Source of the DNA: Cyclobacteriaceae bacterium | GTDB lineage: Bacteria; Bacteroidota; Bacteroidia; Cytophagales; Cyclobacteriaceae | Direction of reading: 5' to 3' | Assembly (NCBI GenBank): GCA_027533395.1 | Contig: JAPZUF010000002.1 | Span: forward strand, 1 to 64,000 | DNA length: 64,000 bases | Shown here: positions 1-10,425 of the stretch, in pieces | How positions within the stretch are numbered: the stretch's first letter is position 1 | Layout of the letters: the number at the start of each line of letters is the position of its first letter | Translations under genes and position numbers: made by a program | Notes under the pieces: model-generated | The model's database searches: none | Told to the model about the DNA's origin: nothing | The model's input: only the letters and a program-made list of their open reading frames with translations

Positions 1-15
1 CAGAGACAAGGTTAA
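1..15 (+). CDS. rpmJ: 50S ribosomal protein L36, last four codons (partial)
   Basis: The window opens with codons for Gln-Arg-Gln-Gly and a TAA stop, which is the usual C-terminus of bacterial L36. rpmJ is also the expected gene just upstream of rpsM in the alpha operon. Only 15 bases are present, so the call rests on this tail and on position. Confidence 0.65.
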   Translation, partial: QRQG

Positions 16-56
16 TGAGTAGGTATTAATTGAAAATAAACGAATAATTAAAAGAC

Positions 57-437
57 ATGGCAAGGATTCAAGGTGTCGATATTCCGGATAATAAGAGAGG
101 TGAGATTGCACTTACCTACATCTACGGCATAGGCAGAAGAAGAGCACAAAGCATTCTTACACAAGCAGGAATCAATTTCGACAAGAAGGCTAAAGATTGG
201 TCTGATGACGAGTCGAGCGCAATTCGTAATCTGATTTCAGAGCAATTTAAGGTAGAAGGTATGCTTCGCTCTGAAGTTCAGTTAAGCATTAAACGTTTGA
301 TGGATATCGGCTGCTACCGTGGCTTAAGACACAGAAAAGGTTTACCAGTTCGTGGACAAACTACTAAGAACAACGCCAGAACCAGAAAAGGAAAGCGTAA
401 GACAGTAGCGAACAAGAAAAAAGCAACTAAAGGTTAA
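57..437 (+). CDS. rpsM: 30S ribosomal protein S13
   Basis: S13 sits in the head of the small subunit and contacts tRNA and the 50S subunit. The 126-residue product starts [19 protein letters not shown] and has the [10 protein letters not shown] helix-turn motif near residues 22-31. The basic C-terminus contains the conserved [14 protein letters not shown] stretch, and the length is normal for Bacteroidota. It is followed 22 bases later by rpsK, in the standard rpmJ-rpsM-rpsK-rpsD-rpoA-rplQ order, so it is certainly part of one operon. Confidence 0.98.
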   Translation: MARIQGVDIPDNKRGEIALTYIYGIGRRRAQSILTQAGINFDKKAKDWSDDESSAIRNLISEQFKVEGMLRSEVQLSIKRLMDIGCYRGLRHRKGLPVRGQTTKNNARTRKGKRKTVANKKKATKG

Positions 438-459
438 TTGACATAAACACTTTTCAATA

Positions 460-858
460 ATGGCAACAGCTGAAAAGAAAAAAGATAAATCGAAAAAGCG
501 TGTAGTTAATGTAGAGGCTGTAGGACAGGCTCACATCCACGCTACTTTCAACAACATCATAGTATCCATGACAAACTCTACAGGTCAGGTGATCACTTGG
601 TCATCTGCAGGTAAAATGGGTTTCAAAGGATCAAAGAAAAACACACCTTATGCAGCTCAGATGGCTGCTCAAGATTGTGCAACGAAAGCATTTGAACTTG
701 GCTTACGCAAAGTTGAAGTGTTTGTAAAAGGACCAGGAGCTGGACGTGAATCAGCTATCCGCACTATTCAAACTGCGGGTATCGAAATCACAACCATTAA
801 AGATATCACTCCTCTTCCTCATAATGGCTGTCGTCCTCCGAAAGCCAGAAGAGTGTAA
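460..858 (+). CDS. rpsK: 30S ribosomal protein S11
   Basis: S11 lies on the platform of the small subunit, next to the mRNA exit path. The 132-residue product has a lysine-rich N-terminal tail (about residues 1-15). The family core follows with [15 protein letters not shown], and the C-terminus ends [16 protein letters not shown], which is diagnostic of S11. It lies between rpsM and rpsD with gaps of 22 and 33 bases. Nothing is unusual. Confidence 0.98.
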   Translation: MATAEKKKDKSKKRVVNVEAVGQAHIHATFNNIIVSMTNSTGQVITWSSAGKMGFKGSKKNTPYAAQMAAQDCATKAFELGLRKVEVFVKGPGAGRESAIRTIQTAGIEITTIKDITPLPHNGCRPPKARRV

Positions 859-891
859 GTATTTATTTAGGTAACAAAAAAACAAGAAAAC

Positions 892-1497
892 ATGGCAAGA
901 TATACCGGGCCAAAAGTTAGAATCTCAAGACGCTTTAACGAGCCTATCATGGGCGAAAATAAAGCATTACAAAAGAAAAACTATGCCCCAGGCATGCATG
1001 GCAAAAGCAAGAAACGTAAAGTTTCTGAATACGCCACGCAATTAGCTGAAAAGCAAAAGGCAAAATACATCTATGGATTGTTAGAAAGACAATTCGCAAA
1101 AATGTTCGATAAGGCATCTCGCAAAAAAGGTGTTACAGGTGAAGTATTGTTGCAGTTGCTTGAAGCAAGATTAGATAACGTTGTTTACAGGTTAGGTATA
1201 GCACCCACAAGAAGAGCTGCTCGTCAGCTTGTGATTCACAAACACATCACTGTCAATGGAGATATTGTTAACGTTCCGTCTTTCTCTTTGAAAGCAGGAG
1301 ATGAAGTTGGGGTTCGTGAGCGTTCTAAATCTTTAGAAGCTATTACCAACAGTTTAGCTATTCAATCTGCAAAAAAATATCCATGGTTAGAGTTTAATAA
1401 TTCAGAAATGGTTGGTAAGGTATTGCACATACCTTTAAGATCGGATATTCCTGAAAATATTAACGAGCAGTTAATCGTTGAATTGTACTCTAAGTAA
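892..1497 (+). CDS. rpsD: 30S ribosomal protein S4
   Basis: S4 binds 16S rRNA early in 30S assembly and in many bacteria represses its own operon. The 201-residue protein starts [15 protein letters not shown]. It has the S4 RNA-binding fold around residues 92-155 ([17 protein letters not shown], then [20 protein letters not shown]). The N-terminal region has no Cys cluster, so this is the zinc-independent form. It is 22 bases upstream of the preferred rpoA start. Confidence 0.98.
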   Translation: MARYTGPKVRISRRFNEPIMGENKALQKKNYAPGMHGKSKKRKVSEYATQLAEKQKAKYIYGLLERQFAKMFDKASRKKGVTGEVLLQLLEARLDNVVYRLGIAPTRRAARQLVIHKHITVNGDIVNVPSFSLKAGDEVGVRERSKSLEAITNSLAIQSAKKYPWLEFNNSEMVGKVLHIPLRSDIPENINEQLIVELYSK

Positions 1498-1519
1498 TAA
1501 ACCAAAAAAGCATCCAACT

Positions 1520-2509
1520 ATGTCAATATTAGCATTTCAAATGCCGGATAAAGTGGTGATGGAGAAAGCCGATGATTTTTACGGAACTTTCACTTTCAAA
1601 CCACTAGAAAAAGGCTACGGAGTAACAATTGGTAACGCACTAAGGAGGATTTTACTTTCTTCATTAGAGGGTTATGCTATCACGGGAATTAAAGTTCCTG
1701 GTGTTTTGCATGAGTTCTCCACCATTCAAGGCGTTGTTGAGGATGTAGCAGAAATTATTCTTAATCTTAAAATGGTTCGTTTCCGCAAAGTAAGCGAAGC
1801 TAACGATGCTAAGATTACTGTATCCATCAAAAAGCAAAAGCAATTTAAGGCAGGTGATATTGCAAAATTCACTTCTGCATTTGAGATATTAAATCCTGAG
1901 CATGTTATTTGTAACTTGGACGAGGCATCTCAGTTCGAAATAGAATTAACTATCGAAAAAGGTCGCGGTTATCTTCCAGCAGAAGAGAATAAGCCAAACG
2001 AGCAAGTTTTTGGATTCATTCCGATCGATGCAATTTTCACTCCAATCAAAAATGTAAAATTCAGCGTAGAAAATACACGCGTTGAACAGAAGACTGACTA
2101 CGAAAAATTAGTTATTGAAATTCAGACTGATGGCTCGATTCATCCTGAAAAAGCATTAGAAGGTGCTGCTCATATTTTGATTCAACACTTCCGTTTATTC
2201 TCAGATAAACCTATCGAGCAAGAAACTGGTAAGAACACAGAAGAAGAAGTGGTAGATGAAGCTATGCTTCACATGAGAAAACTTTTGAAAACAAGTTTAC
2301 ATGATCTAGATCTTTCAGTTAGAGCTTACAATTGCTTAAAAGCTGCTGATGTTAAAACATTAGGAGATTTAGTTACACTCGAGATTTCTGACATGATGAA
2401 GTTTAGAAATTTTGGTAAAAAATCGCTAGCAGAGTTAGAGCAGCTAGTGGCAGACAAAGGTCTTACTTTCGGTATGGACCTTGGTAAATATAAATTAGAC
2501 GAAGACTAA
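1520..2509 (+). CDS. rpoA: DNA-directed RNA polymerase subunit alpha
   Basis: The alpha subunit dimerises to nucleate RNA polymerase assembly, and its C-terminal domain contacts DNA and activators. I start at the ATG at 1520 ([12 protein letters not shown]), giving 329 residues. A TTG 14 codons upstream would overlap rpsD and adds an unconserved leader. The dimerisation motif [14 protein letters not shown] is at about residues 35-48. The helix-hairpin-helix alpha-CTD is near residues 255-320 ([19 protein letters not shown], then [12 protein letters not shown]). It is co-transcribed with rpsD and rplQ. Confidence 0.98.
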   Translation: MSILAFQMPDKVVMEKADDFYGTFTFKPLEKGYGVTIGNALRRILLSSLEGYAITGIKVPGVLHEFSTIQGVVEDVAEIILNLKMVRFRKVSEANDAKITVSIKKQKQFKAGDIAKFTSAFEILNPEHVICNLDEASQFEIELTIEKGRGYLPAEENKPNEQVFGFIPIDAIFTPIKNVKFSVENTRVEQKTDYEKLVIEIQTDGSIHPEKALEGAAHILIQHFRLFSDKPIEQETGKNTEEEVVDEAMLHMRKLLKTSLHDLDLSVRAYNCLKAADVKTLGDLVTLEISDMMKFRNFGKKSLAELEQLVADKGLTFGMDLGKYKLDED

Positions 2510-2523
2510 GAGAATTTGCGACA

Positions 2524-3048
2524 ATGAGACACGGCAAGAAAATTAATCATTTGGGAAGAAAACACAGCCACCGCGCTGCGCTTTTATCGAACCTTGCTTC
2601 ATCCCTAATAATAAATAAAAGAATCACAACAACTGTTGCAAAAGCGAAGGCATTGCGCAAGTATGTTGAACCTCTTTTAACAAAAGCTAAAAACGACACT
2701 ACCCATTCTCGCAGAACCGTTTTCTCTTATTTAGGAAACAAAGAATCTGTTAAAGAATTATTTGGTGAGGTAGCTTCAAAAATTGCTAACAGACCAGGTG
2801 GTTACACACGCATCATTAAAATGAGTGATAGCCGTTTGGGTGACAATGCAGAAGTTTGCTTAATGGAGTTGGTTGATTTCAACACGCTTTATAGTGGAAG
2901 CGCTGAGGCAGCTACAGAGAAGAAAGCTAAGACAAGAAGAGGTCGTGCTAAAACTAAAAAAGAGGATGATGCTTCTACAGAAGTAACTGCAGAAGAAAAA
3001 CTGAAAAAGGCTTCTAAAAAGGCTGATAAAAAAGAAGACCAGCAGTAA
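2524..3048 (+). CDS. rplQ: 50S ribosomal protein L17 with a charged C-terminal extension
   Basis: L17 is a large-subunit protein near the exit-tunnel side. The core, residues 1 to about 120, begins [20 protein letters not shown] and contains LEPLLTKAK-like and [11 protein letters not shown] motifs. Residues from about 125 to 174 form a low-complexity Lys/Glu/Ala tail beyond the usual length of about 116 residues; such tails are known in Bacteroidota L17. It is the last gene of the ribosomal operon, ending 22 bases before a strong terminator. Confidence 0.97.
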   Translation: MRHGKKINHLGRKHSHRAALLSNLASSLIINKRITTTVAKAKALRKYVEPLLTKAKNDTTHSRRTVFSYLGNKESVKELFGEVASKIANRPGGYTRIIKMSDSRLGDNAEVCLMELVDFNTLYSGSAEAATEKKAKTRRGRAKTKKEDDASTEVTAEEKLKKASKKADKKEDQQ

Positions 3049-3070
3049 TTGAAAACTGTTAAACATAGTA

Positions 3071-3104
3071 AAGGGATTGAGTTTTCGCTCAATCCCTTTT
3101 TTTA
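3071..3104 (+). terminator. Rho-independent terminator after rplQ
   Basis: An 11-bp perfect stem (arms 3071-3081 and 3088-3098) with a six-base loop is followed by a run of T. It closes the alpha ribosomal operon before carA. Confidence 0.9.
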
Positions 3105-3217
3105 TTTGCACTTTTGCAATCGAATGAAATTACTTATTCATTATTTGAGCGCGAATATTCAGCTCGATTGTTATGCTATTCATTTCAGAACCCTATTTTT
3201 GTTAAACATTTCTCATC

Positions 3218-4324
3218 ATGCAAAGAAAAAAAGCGTATCTCTTACTTGAAGACGGCTTAATACTCGAAGGAATTTCAGTTGGCAAACAAGGTACATCCGG
3301 TGGCGAAATTTGTTTTAATACTGGGATGACCGGCTATCAGGAAATCTACACAGATCCATCTTACAAAGGACAAATTGTTGTTACTACCGCATCCCACATT
3401 GGTAATTATGGCACAGCAGAAACTGAGCAAGAGTCGGAACACACCCAAGTTTCTGGTGTCGTTATTAATGAGTTTTCTGAAGAACATAGCCGAAAAGATG
3501 CGGCAGAAAGTTTACAGCAATATTTAGAGAAAAATGAAGTGGTGGGTATTGCTGGTTTGGATACGCGCATGCTTGTGCGTTACATCAGAAGTAAAGGTGC
3601 CATGAATGCTTTGATATCTTCTGAGTTAACAGTAGAACAAATGAAGCAAAAGATAAAAGAAGTTCCTTCCATGAATGGACTCGAATTATCCTCAGTTGTT
3701 TCTACTTCTACACCTTATTTCTTTGGCGATGAAAATGCACCCATCAAAATTGCTGCATTAGATTTAGGTATTAAGAAAAATATTTTAAGAAACTTATCGA
3801 AGCGTGGCTGTTACTGTAAGGTTTTTCCTGCTAAAACATCTTTTACCGAGATGCAAGCCTGGCAGCCTGATGGTTATTTTATTTCAAATGGCCCTGGTGA
3901 TCCTGCCGTAATGCCATACGCTGTAGAAACAGTACAGGCAATTTTAAAGGCGGATAAACCATTGTTTGGTATTTGTTTGGGTCACCAGATTTTAGGCTTA
4001 GCAGTAGGTTTAAAAACATACAAAATGCATCATGGTCATAGAGGGTTAAATCATCCGGTAAAAAATCTGATAACCGGTAAAGGAGAGATGACTTCCCAAA
4101 ATCACGGCTTTGCTATTGATGAAAAAAGTTTAGGCGCGAATAAAGATGTGCAACTCACGCATGTGCATTTAAATGATAATACAGTGATGGGAATTAGATT
4201 AAAAAGTAAAAAAGCATTCAGTGTACAATACCATCCGGAAGCATCTCCTGGGCCGCATGATTCAGCTTACTTGTTCGATGATTTTATCAGCCTTATAGAA
4301 GAATGTAAATTTCAAAAAGTATAG
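3218..4324 (+). CDS. carA: Carbamoyl-phosphate synthase, small (glutaminase) subunit
   Basis: CarA hydrolyses glutamine and channels ammonia to the large subunit for carbamoyl phosphate, a precursor of pyrimidines and arginine. The 368-residue protein has the CPSase small-chain domain (about 1-140), with CFNTGMTGYQEIYTDPSY. A class I glutamine amidotransferase domain follows (about 176-360), with nucleophile Cys253 in GICLGHQILG and the His339/Glu341 pair in YHPEASPGPH. carB is not adjacent, which is common in Bacteroidota. A 169-base leader separates it from rplQ. Confidence 0.96.
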   Translation: MQRKKAYLLLEDGLILEGISVGKQGTSGGEICFNTGMTGYQEIYTDPSYKGQIVVTTASHIGNYGTAETEQESEHTQVSGVVINEFSEEHSRKDAAESLQQYLEKNEVVGIAGLDTRMLVRYIRSKGAMNALISSELTVEQMKQKIKEVPSMNGLELSSVVSTSTPYFFGDENAPIKIAALDLGIKKNILRNLSKRGCYCKVFPAKTSFTEMQAWQPDGYFISNGPGDPAVMPYAVETVQAILKADKPLFGICLGHQILGLAVGLKTYKMHHGHRGLNHPVKNLITGKGEMTSQNHGFAIDEKSLGANKDVQLTHVHLNDNTVMGIRLKSKKAFSVQYHPEASPGPHDSAYLFDDFISLIEECKFQKV

Positions 4325-5626
<1,302 letters not shown>

Positions 5627-5637
5627 TTAATAGATTG

Positions 5638-5666
5638 AAGAGCCGGTTACAACCGGCTCTTTTGTT
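5638..5666 (+). terminator. Rho-independent terminator after eno
   Basis: A GC-rich inverted repeat (arms around 5638-5648 and 5651-5661, effective loop TTACAA) is followed by a T-rich tract. It also argues against the longer TTG-started form of the next gene, which would begin inside the hairpin. Confidence 0.85.
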
Positions 5667-5709
5667 ATTTTTGGATTTCTTATTACATTCATATTCATTT
5701 TTTAAACTT

Positions 5710-6000
5710 ATGCTAAAACGCTTGCCACCATTTTTTAAGAATTTTTACTTTTTGGCTACAGCATTTTTCTTGGTTTGGATGATTTTTCTCGATCAAAACG
5801 ATTTTATCTCGCGCTTCCGTTTAACAGGTAAGTTGCGATCGTTAGAAAGAGAAAAAGTTTATTACGAAGATAAAATCAAGCAAGTCAAACAAGACCACAA
5901 TGAATTATTCGGAGATAATGAATCGTTAGAAAAATTCGCGCGCGAAAAATACTTGATGAAAAAACCTTCAGAAGAAATATTCGTAATTGTAGAAGACTAA
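5710..6000 (+). CDS. Septum formation initiator family protein (FtsB/DivIC-like)
   Basis: Small bitopic division proteins of this family bridge FtsQ/DivIB and FtsL in the divisome. From the ATG at 5710 the product is 96 residues. It has a short basic N-terminus, one membrane helix (about residues 10-27, FYFLATAFFLVWMIFLD), a periplasmic coiled coil (about 38-65), and a C-terminal segment with FAREKYLMKKPSEEIFVI that matches the DivIC/FtsB ending. A TTG 25 codons upstream overlaps the eno terminator and is rejected. It is one base away from the next gene. Confidence 0.88.
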   Translation: MLKRLPPFFKNFYFLATAFFLVWMIFLDQNDFISRFRLTGKLRSLEREKVYYEDKIKQVKQDHNELFGDNESLEKFAREKYLMKKPSEEIFVIVED

Positions 6001-6001
6001 C

Positions 6002-6571
6002 ATGAACAAACACTTTCTATCAATTCTTTTCTTTTTATGCATAGGTTTTTCTGCCTATACCCAATCGGATGATAATAGTTTGAAAGGAGTTCCGTGGAAC
6101 GAACGCATCATTACAGGTGGTGGTCTGGGATTAAGCTTTAGTGAAAATCAAACTTTTTTTGCGGTTAATCCATTATTGGGGTATGCGTTAACCAGAAAAT
6201 TAGTTGCTGGATCAGGAGCAACCTACCAATACATCAAATTCAAAAACATTCCTCCTAATAACCAAAGTATATCCATCAATAATTACGGATTAAATCCTTT
6301 TGTTCGCTACAATGTATATCAAGGATTCTTTACGCAAGCGGAATACGAATGGTTAAGTTTCGAACAACCGATTGAAGGAGGTAGAAAAAACTTCAACAGC
6401 TTTTTAGCTGGCGGTGGATTATTACAACCTATGGGAGATAAAGCCTCTTTCTTCGTAATGGTTTTGTATAACTTTTCTTACAGAACTCCTCAAGCTGGTG
6501 AACTTGCACCTTATAATAGTCCGGTAATTTTACGTGCTGGTTTTAACATCGGTGGTGTTAATCTTTTTTAA
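6002..6571 (+). CDS. Putative outer-membrane beta-barrel protein
   Basis: The 189-residue product begins with a clear signal peptide (MNKHFLSILFFLCIGFSAYTQ). It continues with alternating aromatic and small residues and glycines (GGGLGLSFSENQTFFAVNP, YALTRKLVAGSGATYQYI) and ends in a hydrophobic strand closing with Phe. This fits a small outer-membrane beta-barrel of the kind common in Bacteroidota, but I cannot assign a specific function. It directly follows the division gene, so the two probably share a transcript. Its 3' end overlaps the convergent dehydrogenase by 14 bases. Confidence 0.7.
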   Translation: MNKHFLSILFFLCIGFSAYTQSDDNSLKGVPWNERIITGGGLGLSFSENQTFFAVNPLLGYALTRKLVAGSGATYQYIKFKNIPPNNQSISINNYGLNPFVRYNVYQGFFTQAEYEWLSFEQPIEGGRKNFNSFLAGGGLLQPMGDKASFFVMVLYNFSYRTPQAGELAPYNSPVILRAGFNIGGVNLF

Positions 6572-7640
6572 GATTGATATTCATTTTTTGTCCGAGCTGC
6601 GTTAAATCTTCCAAAACTTTTTCATTCACCGGAATTCCGTTTTTCAATCTTATAATTTCAGCTTCGCGTTCAGGATCACCAGGGATTAAAACATTTTCTT
6701 TTCCGGCAATCGTCTTTGCTATTCTAAAGCGACTTATCCAATTATCCATGTGGGTTTTAAATTCATCAGCTGGTCTAAATGCATCTACACGCATTGCACC
6801 AAAAAAATGACCAATACCTTTTCCAACCGGATCAGCAGGAGGTTGTAAAAAAGCAACAAAAGGCGGAACCCACGGACCGTAATTCGCACCGGATAATACA
6901 GCAGAAAAAATATCGACAATCGAACCTAAAGCATAACCCTTGTGGCTGCCATGTTCGTAATCACTTCCTAACGGAATAAGCGCTCCACCATCTTTTAACT
7001 CATGCGGATTAGTAGAGGGGAAACCCTCTTTATCTTGTATCCAACCGTTAGGTGCGTCTAAACCTTTTCGCTGTAGAATTTCAAGTTTACCATTGGCAGC
7101 AGTTGTAGTAGCCATATCAGCAACAAAGGGCGGTTGATTTTTCGCAGGAACTGCTACGGCAATAGGGTTTGTACCTAGCAATCTTTCTGTGGAAAAAGTA
7201 GGGGCAACTAAAGGACTGGCATTAGTCATAGCCATGCCTATCATATCATTTTCTAAAGCCATCATAGCGTGATAACCCGCAATGCCAAAATGATTGGAAT
7301 GATTAACCGATACCCAACCTGTTCCGAATTGCTTTGCTTTATCAATGGCTACTTGCATAGCAAAAGGAGCTACAACTAACCCTAGACCTCCGTCTCCGTT
7401 CACGACTGCTGTTGAGGGTGTTTCGTATTCTATTTGAATGTTTGGGTTTGCATTGATTCTTCCTGCTTCCCATAATCGTATGTATCCGGATAAACGCGCA
7501 ACACCATGCGAATCGATGCCTCGTAAATCGGCACTTAACAATACTTTTGTCGCTAGGTGTGCGTGTGCTTCGCTACACCCAATTTTTATAAATACCTCAA
7601 GAGTAAATTGATAGAGTTTTTGGTAAGATAAAACATTCAT
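6558..7640 (-). CDS. Ldh_2-family malate/L-lactate-type dehydrogenase
   Basis: The family comprises NAD(P)-dependent oxidoreductases acting on malate, lactate, ureidoglycolate, sulfolactate or cyclic imines, with a fold unrelated to classical LDH. The 360-residue protein shows LSADLRGIDSHGVARL near residue 35-50, the SVNHSNHFGIAGYHA segment, and TNPIAVAVPA and DMATTTAANGK in the nucleotide/substrate region. Substrate cannot be told from sequence. It stands alone on the minus strand, convergent with the predicted outer-membrane protein gene. Confidence 0.9.
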   Translation of the reverse strand: MNVLSYQKLYQFTLEVFIKIGCSEAHAHLATKVLLSADLRGIDSHGVARLSGYIRLWEAGRINANPNIQIEYETPSTAVVNGDGGLGLVVAPFAMQVAIDKAKQFGTGWVSVNHSNHFGIAGYHAMMALENDMIGMAMTNASPLVAPTFSTERLLGTNPIAVAVPAKNQPPFVADMATTTAANGKLEILQRKGLDAPNGWIQDKEGFPSTNPHELKDGGALIPLGSDYEHGSHKGYALGSIVDIFSAVLSGANYGPWVPPFVAFLQPPADPVGKGIGHFFGAMRVDAFRPADEFKTHMDNWISRFRIAKTIAGKENVLIPGDPEREAEIIRLKNGIPVNEKVLEDLTQLGQKMNINLKKD

Positions 7641-7742
7641 GCTGCAAATATACAGTTTCGAGTTAAGTCAAATAAGTAGAAAATTTTTTCGTTTTGGTAT
7701 GGAATCGGCACAGATTGTGCATCCTATTATTAAATTTATTGT

Positions 7743-9359
7743 ATGAAAAAAATCTTTTTAGTACTTATTGGTTTTGCTATGCAACTGGATGTTGTAGCAC
7801 AAGAGGTTGTTACAGAAAGCAACGTTAATCATGTAACAGTTTTTTTGAATAAAGCACAAGTTAACAGATTAGTCATAGTGAGAATTCCGGCAGGGAAGTC
7901 GCAAGTAGTGGTAAGCAACTTAAGTTCCATGCTCGATCCGCAATCTATCCAAGTAAGTGGTAAAGGTAAATTTGTGATTGAAGGAACATCAGTAAGACAA
8001 AATTATTTGAGTGAAGTAAACATACCGGCACCTATTAAAGTGTTGAAAGATTCTGCTAACCAATTAGCAAAATGGATACAATTAGAGAACAGCCAGAAGG
8101 AAATTTTAACAAGAGAAGAACAATTATTAAATACCAATCAAAAAATTGGAGGAGGAAATCAAAATATAACAGTTGCAGAGTTAAAGGCGATGGCGGATTT
8201 TTATCGCACTAGAATGACGGATATTGTACAGGCCAGACTAAAGCATGATGATAAGATTATTCGTTATCAAGAGCGATTAAATAAAATCAACGCTCAGATA
8301 CAAGAAAAGAATGCACAATACAGCCTTAACACAAGTGAAATTGTAGTAAATGTATCATCAGACATGCAACATGCAGTAGAATTAGAAATCGATTACATTG
8401 TGATGAATGCCGGATGGCAAGCTGTTTACGATTTGCGCGCCACCAATACCAATAGTCCTTTAAGTTTAGGTTATAAAGCATCTGTTTATCAGAACACTGG
8501 CGAACAATGGAAGAATGTAAAGTTGACATTAAGTACAGCTAACCCGAATGAAAGTGGTATGAAACCAGAGTTATTTACATGGTTTTTGGATTTCTACCAA
8601 CCTGTTGTTTATAAAGATAGATCTACTAGAGGTTTGTCGATGAAAAAAGCAGAAGCACCTGCGCCAGAAGCAACAGCCGATATGATGTTATCTTCAGAAA
8701 GTGAAGAAGCTGCAAGTACATCAATTTATGTTAACACAACTCAAACTACTTTAAATACAGAGTTTGCGATTGCGATTCCTTACACGGTTGAATCAGGTAA
8801 TAAACCAACATTAGTGGAAATTAAGAATCATCAAGTACAAGCTACTTATTTATACTCTGTTACACCTAAATTAGATCAAGATGCTTTTTTAATTGCCAAA
8901 GCAACCGGTTGGGAAGAGTTTAGTTTGTTGCCAGGCGAAGCTAATATATTTTTCGAAGGCACGTATGTAGGAAAAACTTTTCTTGATCCAGGTACGATTA
9001 AAGATACATTAGCAGTTTCATTAGGAAGAGACAAACGCATCAGTGTTAAACGCGAGAAAACAAAAGATTTCAATTCCAGAAAAACCATTGGCTCTACACA
9101 ACGCGACACGTATAATTTTGATATTACAGTTCGAAATGCAAAAAGTGAAAGCATAAGAATTGTTGTGGAAGACCAATATCCAATTTCGAATAATAGTCAG
9201 ATTGAAATTGCAACAACACAAACCAGTGGAGCAACGGTAAACAAGGCAGAAGGAAAGTTGAGCTGGAGTTTACAACTACAACCGGGAGAAAGTAAAAAGC
9301 TGACTTTCGGGTATGAGGTTAAATATCCGAAAGATAAAAAGCTGAATTTGTTTGAATAA
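7743..9359 (+). CDS. DUF4139 / MuiA-family protein, exported
   Basis: The 538-residue protein has an N-terminal signal peptide (about residues 1-19, ending VVAQ). A DUF4140-like domain follows, with VNHVTVFLNKAQVNRLVIV and IPAGKSQVVVSNL. A central coiled region comes next (about 100-185), then the DUF4139 domain with YIVMNAGWQAVYDLRA and YKASVYQNTGEQWKNVKLTLSTANP. Homologues are described as mucoidy-inhibitor A-like proteins; their biochemical role is unknown. It is probably periplasmic or on the outer membrane. It is monocistronic and followed by a bidirectional terminator. Confidence 0.88.
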   Translation: MKKIFLVLIGFAMQLDVVAQEVVTESNVNHVTVFLNKAQVNRLVIVRIPAGKSQVVVSNLSSMLDPQSIQVSGKGKFVIEGTSVRQNYLSEVNIPAPIKVLKDSANQLAKWIQLENSQKEILTREEQLLNTNQKIGGGNQNITVAELKAMADFYRTRMTDIVQARLKHDDKIIRYQERLNKINAQIQEKNAQYSLNTSEIVVNVSSDMQHAVELEIDYIVMNAGWQAVYDLRATNTNSPLSLGYKASVYQNTGEQWKNVKLTLSTANPNESGMKPELFTWFLDFYQPVVYKDRSTRGLSMKKAEAPAPEATADMMLSSESEEAASTSIYVNTTQTTLNTEFAIAIPYTVESGNKPTLVEIKNHQVQATYLYSVTPKLDQDAFLIAKATGWEEFSLLPGEANIFFEGTYVGKTFLDPGTIKDTLAVSLGRDKRISVKREKTKDFNSRKTIGSTQRDTYNFDITVRNAKSESIRIVVEDQYPISNNSQIEIATTQTSGATVNKAEGKLSWSLQLQPGESKKLTFGYEVKYPKDKKLNLFE

Positions 9360-9361
9360 AT

Positions 9362-9391
9362 AAAAAGCGAGGGTTTTCCCCTCGCTTTTTT
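9362..9391. terminator. Bidirectional terminator between DUF4139 gene and ppx
   Basis: Arms at 9362-9373 and 9379-9390 form a 12-bp stem flanked by A-rich and T-rich tracts. It can therefore serve both convergent genes, and it abuts the ppx stop codon. Confidence 0.9.
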
Positions 9392-10320
9392 CAGATCACT
9401 ACTTTGTTAATTAACGTACAAAGTATGCCTTCCTTTAAAGCATAAGTAGAAACTCGTATGTTTTGAAATTGATAACGTTTCAATATATGTTCTATTAAAC
9501 AACACGCCACTACAATCATATCTACGCGCATTTCAATCATGCCAGGTATCAGCATTCTATCAGCTCGGCTTTTAACCAATAACTCTTCAAATACTTCGTA
9601 AAATCCTGTGATGGATAAAGGTGTTTCTGTGTCGTCTGGTTTTTTAAGTAAATCGTGTTTAATGCAATAGATATCGCTTAGCGTATCAAAAGTGCCGGAA
9701 GAACCCACCAAAGAAACTGGCTGATAGAGTTGAATGGCTTCAAACAAAGAAGTTAGTTCCTTATTCAAATACAAATCAAGTTGTTCTTGCTCCGAAGCCA
9801 GTAAAGGATCGTTATGTTGAAATTTTTCTAGCAATCGTTGAGCACCAATTTCAAAACTTCTTTTCCAGGCGATGGTCTCATCATTCCCGATTATAAATTC
9901 TACGCTACCTCCACCGATATCCATAATGAGGCTCATCTCGTTGCCTAACTCAATGCCATACCTTACGCCTTCGTAAATCAACTCAGCTTCGCGCTCTCCA
10001 GAAATTACCTGTACCTCAATACCGGTTTTGCTTTTAAACTCAGCCAGCACAGCATGAACATTAGCAGCGTTGCGAAGCGCACTTGTGCCAAAAGCAATTA
10101 CTCTTTCAACATTAAATTGGTCGATGGTTGCTTTAAAACTGCTCAAAGCTTCTGTTGCACGGGCGATGGCATCCGGACGGATGGTATTTTGATTAATGCC
10201 TTTTTGCCCGAGTCGAACTGGCACACGTTCGCGGTGAATAAACTCGAACCGATGGCTGTGCCATTCAGCAATCAGCAAATGGAAAGTATTTGTTCCTAAA
10301 TCAATTATAGCTGCTTTCAC
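9391..10320 (-). CDS. Ppx/GppA-family exopolyphosphatase / pppGpp phosphatase
   Basis: These enzymes remove terminal phosphate from polyphosphate or convert pppGpp to ppGpp. The 309-residue protein has the actin-like ATPase fold: phosphate-1 motif AIIDLGTNTFHLLIAE at the N-terminus, connect region GTSALRNAAN, the acidic EREAELIYEGV segment, and phosphate-2 motif LIMDIGGGSVEFII. It is the short form without a C-terminal HD domain. Which of the two substrates it uses is not visible. It is monocistronic on the minus strand and diverges from the carboxyltransferase gene. Confidence 0.92.
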   Translation of the reverse strand: MKAAIIDLGTNTFHLLIAEWHSHRFEFIHRERVPVRLGQKGINQNTIRPDAIARATEALSSFKATIDQFNVERVIAFGTSALRNAANVHAVLAEFKSKTGIEVQVISGEREAELIYEGVRYGIELGNEMSLIMDIGGGSVEFIIGNDETIAWKRSFEIGAQRLLEKFQHNDPLLASEQEQLDLYLNKELTSLFEAIQLYQPVSLVGSSGTFDTLSDIYCIKHDLLKKPDDTETPLSITGFYEVFEELLVKSRADRMLIPGMIEMRVDMIVVACCLIEHILKRYQFQNIRVSTYALKEGILCTLINKVVI

Positions 10321-10425
10321 CGCGCAAATTTTTGAAAGCGCAAAAATAACAGGAATATTGGTTCATCAGATGCTACAGAAAAGTAGAACAGCCATTATCT
10401 TGCATCCATCCAATAATTTAACAAA

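Noticed and set aside
2860-3111. Antisense frames over the rplQ tail
   Set aside because: They mirror the low-complexity Lys/Glu tail of L17 and have no independent support.
3049-3249. 66-codon frame between rplQ and carA
   Set aside because: It runs through the rplQ terminator and into carA out of frame; no support as a gene.
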